In this document: positions 8,901-14,550 of the stretch, piece after piece | Position numbering within the stretch: the first letter of the stretch is position 1 | How the letters are laid out: every line of letters starts with the position of its first letter | Assembly: GCA_014729375.1 (NCBI GenBank) | Contig: WJKA01000164.1 | Span: 1 to 19,935, forward strand | Reading direction: 5' to 3' | Source: Chitinivibrionales bacterium | GTDB taxonomy: Bacteria > Fibrobacterota > Chitinivibrionia > Chitinivibrionales > WJKA01 | Length of the DNA: 19,935 bases | The notes under the pieces: generated by a model | Seen by the model: only the letters and a program-made list of their open reading frames with translations | What the model was told of the DNA's origin: nothing | Database searches by the model: none | Position numbers and translations under genes: made by a program

Positions 8901-9731
8901 TACCTGATTAAGTGCAACCTGCTCGGTCAGCTTTTTTCCCCGGCGGTTAACAATGTCAATAATATCCCGCACTTTGCCATCGACTGTATTGATACTGACC
9001 TGTTCTATGGATATTTCGTTCAATGAAAGCGCATTTGACAGAGAATACAGAAAAGCAGGAGTGTTTTCCGAGCCAACCGTAAGCCGCGTCCAGCGTTCAT
9101 CACTATTGTCAATATCAATGCTCACCGGATATAATACCGACATTTGAGCATATTCAAGTTTTGTAAGACGTTCCGCAACGAGCTCGTTGACATGCCGGCG
9201 AGACTGCAGAATCGCTTTCTCATCCCCCTTTTCAAGAAGCCGGATCGTATACCCAAGCTCGGAAACCAGCAGCCGTTTCCAGTCGTTCCATGAATGTCCC
9301 GTTGTCAGTATACCGGTAAAGTGATCAACAATCCGCCGGCGATGCAGTGGGTCGCTCGATACCCGCCGCCGGGCAAATCGCTTGCGATGCGCAGACGGGT
9401 CTGCCCGACCATGCTCTTTCGAATACGTAAAAACATTCCCCGCAAGAATATCAAAATCAAGCGCATTTAATATCCCTGTTATTGCCGCAAATACCGCCGG
9501 ATAATCAAATGAAAGCACCGTGCATCCTGCCGAGTGCTCGCTGAACCTGTCAAAAAGCACGGCAACAGGATTTTCGGGTGACAGTGCGCGCAGCTCATTT
9601 ATATGCCCGGCTATCTGATATACTTCAAAACGATTGAAATACCGATCGTCAAGACGTTCCAGATGGTTCCGGATAAACGAATCATCAACCGGACCACAAT
9701 ACGGTTTTACTTGCTGCAACGTGAGTTTCAT
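5922..9731 (-). CDS. glnE: Glutamine synthetase adenylyltransferase/adenylyl-removing enzyme with ACT-like N-terminal extension
   Basis: GlnE adds AMP to, and removes it from, a Tyr of glutamine synthetase. Both nucleotidyltransferase halves are present: the N-terminal (adenylyl-removing) half with FGLGKFGGAALGYASDIELL (about residues 475-483) and the C-terminal (adenylylating) half with FGKLGGQELNYSSDID (about 985-1000) and GSGGIRDIEF. The total is about 1269 residues, against about 950 in E. coli. The excess, about 300 residues, is N-terminal. It contains two stretches resembling GlnD ACT domains: TVLSFDYPAVFAAITGILNA (about 71-90) and TRLTVGSENTPAFLYSLSNA (about 215-234), the latter ending VRDIIDIVNRRGKKL. 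The N-half motif is Asp-x-Glu rather than Asp-x-Asp. The start is uncertain: ATG 9731 has GGAG only 2 nt away; TTG 9761 (behind GAAGGAG) and TTG 9818 are alternatives. A regulatory palindrome at 9813-9826 argues against TTG 9818. Confidence 0.93.
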   Translation of the reverse strand: MKLTLQQVKPYCGPVDDSFIRNHLERLDDRYFNRFEVYQIAGHINELRALSPENPVAVLFDRFSEHSAGCTVLSFDYPAVFAAITGILNALDFDILAGNVFTYSKEHGRADPSAHRKRFARRRVSSDPLHRRRIVDHFTGILTTGHSWNDWKRLLVSELGYTIRLLEKGDEKAILQSRRHVNELVAERLTKLEYAQMSVLYPVSIDIDNSDERWTRLTVGSENTPAFLYSLSNALSLNEISIEQVSINTVDGKVRDIIDIVNRRGKKLTEQVALNQVKLSVLLTKQFTYFLGRAPDPFVALVRFEKLVEDMVKNPDHEQWLDYIANPRVLQDLARILGTSDYLWEDFIRLQYEELLPILQPHADGHRFSQDIAVLNERLQSILESCSTREEKIERLNEFKDREVYLIDLDHILTKEFNFKVLAAHLTKLAEVIIEAAVMLAYEELAGRCGEPQTVAGLTARFAVFGLGKFGGAALGYASDIELLFVYGDNGKTAGLRVIDNADFYDRIVKETRGIIRAKREGIFKLDLRLRPYGKDGPLACSMENFCNYYGPNGPAHSYERLALVRLRRICGDAGLGEQVERIRDNIVYQSQSINPREIRELREKQYAEKSIPGRLNAKFSPGALVDLEYDVQLLQVIHGKSNAALRTPRLHEALNGLVLAGVLGGEESRRLSDSYDFFRQVINGLRMLRGNATDVFLPRPDDDEFKHLARRMGYSHEDGIPPEQQLRTDFDSQTAIVRSFVARHFGRDTIPGPSVGNVADLVLTEDIGREEAYAVLHRCGFRYPERALVNLASLAGEDRENFARCAVLACDILRSKPDVDMALNNWEQFVSALGSRKEHYNRFLSQPMQLEILLSIFSGSQFLANILIRNPGFLEWVIVPDNLHRPASGDTIRDELVSISARAADHTAWLHELRQFRRREILRIGTLDICLRSPLSLITGHLSDLADGIIRVSLDRIFSNHSKPRGKDGDTVKKLQENFCIFAFGKLGGQELNYSSDIDLLAAYDDTAVRIGESDREFLAGVVEGLRADLSNYMVDGHVFRVDLRLRPYGTAGPLVYSIANLAKYYESTASLWEIQSLLKLRVVAGNRKAGLDLIQHLHAILQRERNAGEIAGSIAGLRKSAIKKQSPTGQEPFDVKVGSGGIRDIEFVVQGLQLIHAHRYPGLVEGSTLKALDKLREYGIVPVETALSLVDDYRFLRRIEHALQILDDQQRHGIPAEKEAVTALAKRVLGVHAEYDEFMQALEECRKKVSACFNTLLCGQNGAALPN

Positions 9732-9812
9732 ATCTCCGAGAACGCGTCCAGCAGCCGCCAAATAGCAGCATGCTCCTTCGAAAATACATCTTTCTGCACT
9801 GTGCTCCAAAAA

Positions 9813-9826
9813 GTACAAAAATGTAC
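9813..9826. promoter_or_regulatory. GTACA-N4-TGTAC palindrome, candidate activator site
   Basis: A 14-bp element, GTACAAAAATGTAC, has perfect 5-bp arms and lies about 88 bp upstream of the sigma-54 promoter at 9914. Its core ACAAAAATGT is the same as in the repeated element before the NifA-like gene. The outer part (CGACAC) of those copies is missing here. The position suits an enhancer for the porin promoter. Low to moderate confidence, because an ACA-N4-TGT core alone occurs by chance several times per 20 kb. Confidence 0.35.
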
Positions 9827-9913
9827 CGTGCCCCCCCTGTCGAAACGATTATGTTCCCATCAGATACCAGTGCGCCGGAACGCTGACTGCTAATAATGTA
9901 AGTGTTTTCATTA

Positions 9914-9929
9914 TGGCATATCGATTGCA
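9914..9929 (+). promoter_or_regulatory. Sigma-54 (-24/-12) promoter of the porin/amt-pseudogene unit
   Basis: TGGCATATCGATTGCA has the -24 TGGCA and -12 TTGCA elements with exactly 10 nt between GG (9915-9916) and GC (9927-9928). The predicted transcription start is near 9940, giving a leader of about 140 nt before GTG 10079. No other gene lies between. The match to the consensus and the correct location make this a strong call from sequence. Confidence 0.8.
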
Positions 9930-9931
9930 TT

Positions 9932-10009
9932 ATCCTAAATTCCGCAGTTGGATGCGGAGTTGAAAGAGATTGCGTCATCCGCGCCCCATCCAACTGCGAT
10001 ATTCAGGAT
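9932..10009 (+). repeat. Long inverted repeat in the porin leader
   Basis: Two 23-nt arms (9932-9954 and 9987-10009) match at 20 of 23 positions when one is reverse-complemented, around a 32-nt loop. The inner 12 bp (cgcagttggatg) are perfect. A further short pairing, GCGGA with TCCGC, is possible inside the loop. The predicted sigma-54 start near 9940 falls in the left arm, so the leader RNA would still form the 12-bp stem. No T-run follows, so it is not a simple intrinsic terminator. It may affect leader stability or translation, or be a remnant of a small mobile repeat. Confidence 0.7.
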
Positions 10010-10065
10010 TATGGTTTTTTGACCGGTTTTTTATTTCAAAGGTAACCTGGATCATTTTTTTTGTC

Positions 10066-10072
10066 AAGGAGG
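10066..10072 (+). promoter_or_regulatory. Shine-Dalgarno site deciding the porin GTG start
   Basis: AAGGAGG ends 6 nt before GTG 10079. It excludes the in-frame TTG at 10061, which lies upstream of this site and would put extra charged residues before the signal peptide. Confidence 0.85.
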
Positions 10073-10078
10073 TGTCGC

Positions 10079-11197
10079 GTGCACAGATTCATCATTCTCT
10101 GTTCTGTTATTTGTATTGCAGCAACCGGACCGGTTTATTCCGGTGACGATACTACTGCTGTTTCGGTGAGCGGATATCTTGACTCGGATGTCTGGACTGA
10201 TTTTTCGGGCAATTTTTTCAGCAACGACGAACTTGACATGAGCATGACGGTCCAGTTTTCTGAAAAGGTCAGCGCATCTATCGCTGCAACGGTAGCAAGC
10301 GGCACCATACCCGCCGGTACCGGAAGGCCGGGAGGCAGAGCGGTAACCGTATATGAATTAACAAACGACACATTTGAGCTGGCCGATGAGTATTCGCGCT
10401 GGGTTGCGGTTGCTTTTGACGGTATATCCTTGCTCTATGAAAGCCCGGCCGGCACGTTCACTGTCGGCGATCTTGTTTATCAATTCGGCGGGTTCAATTA
10501 CTATTTGTACAAGCGGTTGAGTATGATCGCTGTTGAAAGCTTTACGCGTGGCGTGGGCTATTCATTCGGTACTGATATTCTTTCACAGAGTATCATGGCC
10601 GGATCAGCGGACATCGACAGGACCGGAGACTTTGCCGGAGCAACATCACTGTCATTCGACGGGTCTCACGGGGCCTCGCTTTATTATGGTATCCGCGGCA
10701 GCATTCATGAGTCATTTACAACCGCATCCACGGTTTTCGCCGGGCTGGAATATACCGGCTCGATTGCCGGAATGCTTGACCTCAAATTGGATTTCGGCTT
10801 ACAAAACCTTCCCGGCGATGAGCGCTTGACAGCATACTCACTGCTTTTTGAACCTGCCGTTTCGGCCGGCAGGTTCAGCACGGCAATGAGCCTGTATGCA
10901 TTTATCGATCCTGATTCAAGCGGAGCAAATTTTGTTGATGATGAATTTTTTGCCTATATCGAACCGGGATATTCGTTTACAGGGGTTATTGCTGCAGGAT
11001 TGCCGCTTGAAATCCACACCACCGATATGGATGCATTTGCCGATGCAGGGCAATTCTGGGCGGTCCCGACACTGTATGTCTATCCCGCAGCCGGCGTTGA
11101 ATGGTGGATATGGGGCCAGGTTGCAGTTCCGCTTGGTGACGACGAAACCGGTGATCCGGCGTATGGACTCGGATCGGAAATAATCATGAATTTCTGA
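10079..11197 (+). CDS. Porin-like outer-membrane beta-barrel protein of an ammonium-transport unit
   Basis: A 372-residue protein. It starts with a signal peptide (HRFIILCSVICIAATGPVYSG, cleavage likely near residue 21-24). The rest is rich in alternating hydrophobic/polar strands with many Gly, Ser, Thr and aromatic residues, and the final residues are IIMNF with a C-terminal Phe typical of BAM substrates. It is therefore probably an outer-membrane barrel. I cannot assign it to a named porin family with certainty. It is 18 bp upstream of the amt pseudogene and is preceded by a sigma-54 promoter, so it was presumably made under nitrogen limitation to admit ammonium or small nitrogen compounds. 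Porin-like genes beside amt/glnK are known in other Gram-negatives. The gene itself looks intact although its partner amt is broken. Confidence 0.7.
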   Translation: MHRFIILCSVICIAATGPVYSGDDTTAVSVSGYLDSDVWTDFSGNFFSNDELDMSMTVQFSEKVSASIAATVASGTIPAGTGRPGGRAVTVYELTNDTFELADEYSRWVAVAFDGISLLYESPAGTFTVGDLVYQFGGFNYYLYKRLSMIAVESFTRGVGYSFGTDILSQSIMAGSADIDRTGDFAGATSLSFDGSHGASLYYGIRGSIHESFTTASTVFAGLEYTGSIAGMLDLKLDFGLQNLPGDERLTAYSLLFEPAVSAGRFSTAMSLYAFIDPDSSGANFVDDEFFAYIEPGYSFTGVIAAGLPLEIHTTDMDAFADAGQFWAVPTLYVYPAAGVEWWIWGQVAVPLGDDETGDPAYGLGSEIIMNF

Positions 11198-11215
11198 ATC
11201 TCAAAGGAGGAACGT

Positions 11216-11937
11216 ATGTGCAAAAAAAAACATAGTATTTCGATTTTATTGCTCATCAGCCTGAGTGCGTATCCTGCCTGTGCCGGAGAGAGTACGACCA
11301 TTTCGCAGGACCATGGCAACATGCTCTGGACACTTATTGCCGCAGTGCTCGTTTTTTTCATGCAGGCAGGTTTTGCCATGGTGGAAAGCGGCTTTACGCG
11401 TGCCAAAACTTCCGTTAATATCATGATGAAGAACCTTATGGATTTTTATTCGTAAACCTAACGCATCAATGCCACTCAACGGCGTTCTTGCCGGGCTTGT
11501 GTCCATAACCGCAGCGTGTGCAGACGTATCCCCGCTCAGTGCCGTTACAATCGGACTTGTCGGCGGCGCCCTTGCAGTACTCTCTGTTCTGTTTATCGAC
11601 AAATCATTGCGAATTTACGATCCTTGTGGGTGCAATAAGCGTTCATGGCGTTTGCGGGGCCTGGGGGACCCTGGCTGCGGAACTTTTTGCCGAAAAAGCA
11701 TTTTCCGGAAACGCCGGCCTGTTCTTCGGCGGGGGCTTCAAACCGGTGCTAATACAGTTGACCGGCATTGGTTCGGTTTTTCTCTGGGCCTTCGGCGGAG
11801 CACTGCTGCTTTTTTTTTGTATCAAAAAGACAATCGGCCTGCGCGTGAGCAGAGATGAAGAACTCAGCGGCCTTGACATAGGTGAACATGGCATGGAAGC
11901 ATACAGCGGTTTTCAGATATTCACCACCGATAATTAA
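11216..11937 (+). pseudogene. Decayed ammonium transporter copy (amt pseudogene)
   Basis: The first 79 codons read as an Amt start behind AAAGGAGG: a signal-like segment, then MLWTLIAAVLVFFMQAGFAMVESGFTRAKTSVNIMMKNLMDF, ending at TAA 11453-11455. Homology resumes near 11469 in another frame with PLNGVLAGLVSITAACADVSP. It shifts frame again at TT 11624-11625 (one extra T in GATCCTTGTGGG, compared with GATCCCGTGGG in the intact gene). It then runs to TAA 11937 with VGAISVHGVCGAWGT and the shared C-terminus DIGEHGMEAYSGFQIFTTDN. Compared with the intact Amt downstream, about residues 71-284 (around 640 bp) are missing. This segment includes the region with the family Asp and first pore His. The product cannot be a functional channel. 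An assembly error could mimic the frameshift but hardly the deletion. Confidence 0.9.
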
Positions 11938-11949
11938 TCATTTACCGGG

Positions 11950-12324
11950 TCAGACTATCCTGTGAATACTGCATCGAGGACCCGACCACCGGGGGATAGT
12001 CTGCTCCCGCCTGTTCGAGGGCTGAAAATGTTTACTGTTGTACAACGCCTGTTTGACGGCTTTCAGTGAGGGCAATTTCTGAAGATGTGCTGCAGTCGCT
12101 GACACGGCCCGATCAAAGTTGCCCGGACCCGGTTCCCGCGCAATGGTAAGTGTATTGTCGGAAGGGTCGAACAGGTATACCCACCATACCTGCGCTTCCA
12201 TATACGCTGCACCCATTGCAACTGTTTTTTGAAAAAAATCATCTACGGTTGCGCCTTCAGAAAACGCCAGGCTCATTTCTACGAAATCGCATAAAAATCC
12301 GCTATGGTCTTTACTGCTTTCCAT
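11950..12324 (-). CDS. Small GAF-like protein or GAF-domain remnant
   Basis: From ATG 12324 the product has 124 residues. The segment FCDFVEMSLAFSEG-type start, then DDFFQKTVAMGAAYMEAQVWWVYLFDPSDNTLTIAREPG, resembles the first half of a GAF sensor domain: a helix, then two strands with a turn. The second half expected of a GAF domain is not recognisable, and the last 25 residues are low in recognisable structure. It may thus be a truncated or decaying gene. There is no clear ribosome-binding site before ATG 12324, and the TTG at 12390 has none either. It lies between the broken and the intact amt and points against both. I do not assign a function; coding status is moderately supported. Confidence 0.4.
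   Translation of the reverse strand: MESSKDHSGFLCDFVEMSLAFSEGATVDDFFQKTVAMGAAYMEAQVWWVYLFDPSDNTLTIAREPGPGNFDRAVSATAAHLQKLPSLKAVKQALYNSKHFQPSNRREQTIPRWSGPRCSIHRIV
11951..12003. repeat. Inverted repeat behind the amt pseudogene
   Basis: CAGACTATCC at 11951-11960 pairs perfectly with GGATAGTCTG at 11994-12003, around a 33-nt loop. It sits where the amt pseudogene and the minus-strand GAF-like ORF converge. No T-run follows on either strand, so an intrinsic terminator is not evident. It could be a weak bidirectional stop or a scar. Confidence 0.5.
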
Positions 12325-12415
12325 TATGCCACGTTTTGACAACAGTCTGTGATCTGTAACAATCCGTTTGAAAATACAATTCCGGCACAAAAAGGTATCG
12401 TAATTTCAGCAGGAA

Positions 12416-12427
12416 TACAAATATGTA
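12416..12427. promoter_or_regulatory. TACA-N4-TGTA palindrome upstream of amt, candidate activator site
   Basis: TACAAATATGTA lies about 52 bp upstream of the -24 element of the amt promoter and shares the ACA-N4-TGT core with the other candidate sites. A weaker relative, ACAAAAAGGT, is at 12387-12396. Low confidence on its own. Apart from this and the promoter at 12478, nothing else is seen between the GAF-like ORF and amt. Confidence 0.3.
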
Positions 12428-12477
12428 GATATACCGCCTGGTCAATGCTTCTCCGCTTATAAATCCGTATATTTTTC

Positions 12478-12494
12478 CGGCATGTTGATTGCTT
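12478..12494 (+). promoter_or_regulatory. Sigma-54 (-24/-12) promoter of amt-glnK
   Basis: CGGCATGTTGATTGCTT keeps the GG (12479-12480) and GC (12491-12492) pairs exactly 10 nt apart. The -12 element TTGCTT is good; the -24 element has C for T at its first position. The predicted start near 12504 leaves a leader of about 47 nt before ATG 12551. Confidence 0.7.
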
Positions 12495-12550
12495 TACATT
12501 GCATTGTTGTAACTGCTTCACCGATGTATCACCGTAAGGGAGGAGATTCC

Positions 12551-13870
12551 ATGAACAAATTCACGAAGTCCCGGGTAATGTTATTAATTGTATGTGCCCA
12601 TGTCCCGCTTTTTGCCGCAAACAATTCCTCAATTAATTTGATAGATACGCTGTGGATTCTCGTCGCGGCATTTCTGGTTTTTTTCATGAATGCAGGATTT
12701 GCATTTGTTGAGGCAGGGTTCTGCCGCGCCAAAAACGCGACCAATATACTGGGCAAAAACTTTTCTGTTTTTGCAATCGCAATTCTTGCTTTCTGGGCAC
12801 TTGGTTACGGAATAATGTTCGGTGAAGGCACTGGTATTATCGGCATGAATTCCTTTTTTGTCGGCGAGTCGGCTCACAATCCGGCATCAAACCTTCCGGT
12901 TTTTGCTTTTTTCTTTTTCCAGGCTGCCTTTGCCGCGGCCGGCTGTTCCATTATTTCGGGTGCTGTAGCCGAACGGATAAAGTTTGGTGCCTTTTTATTA
13001 TTCGGAACTTTTATGGTAGCGATAATTTATCCGCTTGGAGGTCACTGGGTCTGGGGCGGTGGATGGCTTTCGCGCCTCGGCTTTCATGATTTTGCAGGCT
13101 CGACGGTCGTTCATTCGGTGGGCGGCTGGGCCGCGCTTGCAGGAGTCATGCTTCTTGGGGCCCGGATCGGAAAATACAACAGCGACGGGGGTGTAAAAGC
13201 TATTGTCGGGCACTCGATCCCGCTTGCTACGCTGGGCGGATTTATCCTCTGGCTCGGGTGGTTCGGGTTTAACCCCGGAAGTCAACTCGCTCTGGACCAC
13301 AATGTTCCGCGCATCGCACTGACAACAGGCCTTGCATCCTGCGCGGGAATCATCTCGGCAATGACCACGGCCCGACTCCTCAGCGGCAAGCCCGACTTGT
13401 CAATGATTATCAACGGCTGCCTGGCGGGGCTGGTCGCCATTACCGCTCCCTGCGCAGTAGTTTCTCCTCCCGGTTCGATTATTATCGGAGTCATTGCCGG
13501 AATCCTGGTGGTATTTGCCGTTCTGTTTTTCGACAAACTGAAAATCGATGATCCCGTGGGTGCCCTGGCTGTTCATCTTGTAAATGGAGTGTGGGGAACC
13601 ATTGCAGTAGGATTGTTTGCAGTGCCCGGCTATACTGGGGACATGGCCGGGCTTTTTTACGGCGGCGGACTCAGGCAGCTCGGGATTCAGATAATCGGTG
13701 TGGCAGGCGTCGGCATACCGGCATTCCTGCTCGCCCTCGCGTTCTGGTTTCTCCTTAAATCCACCATTGGATTACGTGTGGGCAGAGAAGAAGAAATCGG
13801 GGGACTTGATATCGGCGAAATGGGAATGGAAGCGTATAATGGATTTCAAATATTTACTACAGAAAATTAA
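12551..13870 (+). CDS. amt: Ammonium transporter
   Basis: Amt conducts ammonium across the inner membrane. The 439-residue protein starts at ATG 12551 behind GGGAGGA. It has a hydrophobic signal-like N-terminus and about eleven membrane helices. Family hallmarks are visible: FFMNAGFAFVEAGFCRAKNATNI (44-66), FFFQAAFAAAGCSIISGAVAER (121-142), DFAGSTVVH with Asp180 and His188 (E. coli AmtB Asp160 and His168), GWFGFNPGS (236-244), and VHLVNGVWG with the second pore His at 342. The C-terminal tail GGLDIGEMGMEAYNGFQIF is the conserved cytoplasmic region that contacts GlnK. glnK follows by 104 bp. The tail and helices are closely related to the nearby pseudogene, so the two copies are likely an old duplication. 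Confidence 0.97.
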   Translation: MNKFTKSRVMLLIVCAHVPLFAANNSSINLIDTLWILVAAFLVFFMNAGFAFVEAGFCRAKNATNILGKNFSVFAIAILAFWALGYGIMFGEGTGIIGMNSFFVGESAHNPASNLPVFAFFFFQAAFAAAGCSIISGAVAERIKFGAFLLFGTFMVAIIYPLGGHWVWGGGWLSRLGFHDFAGSTVVHSVGGWAALAGVMLLGARIGKYNSDGGVKAIVGHSIPLATLGGFILWLGWFGFNPGSQLALDHNVPRIALTTGLASCAGIISAMTTARLLSGKPDLSMIINGCLAGLVAITAPCAVVSPPGSIIIGVIAGILVVFAVLFFDKLKIDDPVGALAVHLVNGVWGTIAVGLFAVPGYTGDMAGLFYGGGLRQLGIQIIGVAGVGIPAFLLALAFWFLLKSTIGLRVGREEEIGGLDIGEMGMEAYNGFQIFTTEN

Positions 13871-13888
13871 TACAATGGTATATGAGAG

Positions 13889-13925
13889 CGGATACCGGCA
13901 GAGAAAAGTGATTGTCCGGTATCCG
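13889..13925 (+). repeat. Hairpin between amt and glnK
   Basis: CGGATACCGG (13889-13898) pairs perfectly with CCGGTATCCG (13916-13925) across a 17-nt loop, and another partial copy (ggtatcc) follows at about 13939-13945. No T-run follows. In a shared amt-glnK transcript it could tune relative mRNA stability or translation, as intercistronic stems often do. Confidence 0.6.
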
Positions 13926-13974
13926 GCATCACGAGGACGGTATCCACAAACTCAACCGAAAGGAACGAGCACCC

Positions 13975-14316
13975 ATGAAACTCATCATTGCAGTAATCCA
14001 GCCGACAAAACTTCCTGATGTTAAAAAAGCACTGCTGGATGCAGAAGTGCACAAAATGACTGTCACCAATGTAATCGGTGCAGGTCAGCAGGCAGGATAC
14101 ACCGAAAGCTACCGGGGTAATATTTTTGAAGTCAACCTGCTGAAAAAGGTCCGCCTGGAAATCGCGGTCAATGAAGAATTTGTTGAGCCGACGATAAACG
14201 CCGTTATCAAGGGAGCGCGGACCGGTTCCATCGGTGACGGCAAAATATTTGTTCTCGACCTGCCGCAGTGCATCCGTATCCGAACCGGCGAACAGGGAAC
14301 AGAGGCCATAGGATAA
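13975..14316 (+). CDS. glnK: PII signal protein GlnK with Phe at T-loop position 51
   Basis: PII proteins are trimers that bind ATP/ADP and 2-oxoglutarate; GlnK blocks Amt when nitrogen is plentiful. From ATG 13975 the protein has 113 residues, the standard length. The T-loop reads GYTESYRGNIFEVNLLKKV (41-59): Tyr46 is kept, but the residue uridylylated in enterobacterial PII, Tyr51, is Phe here. The B-loop GARTGSIGDGKIFVLDL and the C-terminal RIRTGEQG are intact, so nucleotide binding should be normal. It lies in the amt operon. The in-frame start at 13912 is unlikely because the added residues do not fit PII. Regulation by uridylylation at position 51 is not possible; regulation by effector binding is expected. 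Confidence 0.96.
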   Translation: MKLIIAVIQPTKLPDVKKALLDAEVHKMTVTNVIGAGQQAGYTESYRGNIFEVNLLKKVRLEIAVNEEFVEPTINAVIKGARTGSIGDGKIFVLDLPQCIRIRTGEQGTEAIG

Positions 14317-14323
14317 CCGCGCC

Positions 14324-14524
14324 ATGAATACAAACGAGGTGAAAATCCGTATTTATTATTATTACGGGTCAATGCCTTATTCCATTGATGTCGGACCTGC
14401 ACTGCAGCCGGGAGAGCGTGTTACCATGGACAGTGTAGGGTTTGAAATCGAACAATCGCATGAAGAAAATAATAGCAATGGCACCATACAGCGCCTGTGG
14501 GTGAGGCGTTCTGTTGACACGTAA
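14324..14524 (+). CDS. Small protein of unknown function after glnK
   Basis: A 66-residue ORF starts 7 bp after the glnK stop, with AGGA about 10 nt before ATG 14324. The sequence has a Tyr-rich start (VKIRIYYYYGSMPYSIDVG), followed by a short acidic/Asn-rich turn and a basic C-terminus (LWVRRSVDT). No signal peptide or membrane span is evident. I recognise no family. Its position suggests cotranscription with amt-glnK, and it could be a small adaptor of the PII/Amt system, but nothing in the sequence shows this. Spacing supports a real gene, while short length keeps confidence moderate. Confidence 0.55.
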   Translation: MNTNEVKIRIYYYYGSMPYSIDVGPALQPGERVTMDSVGFEIEQSHEENNSNGTIQRLWVRRSVDT

Positions 14525-14550
14525 TCGCGAACGGGCATTTCCGGGGCATG

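Noticed and set aside
9685..9993. 102-codon minus-strand ORF over the glnE start
   Set aside because: It is out of frame with glnE, has no recognisable domain, and covers the intergenic promoter region.
11951..12003. Inverted repeat as intrinsic terminator
   Set aside because: The stem is only 10 bp with a 33-nt loop and there is no T-run on either strand.
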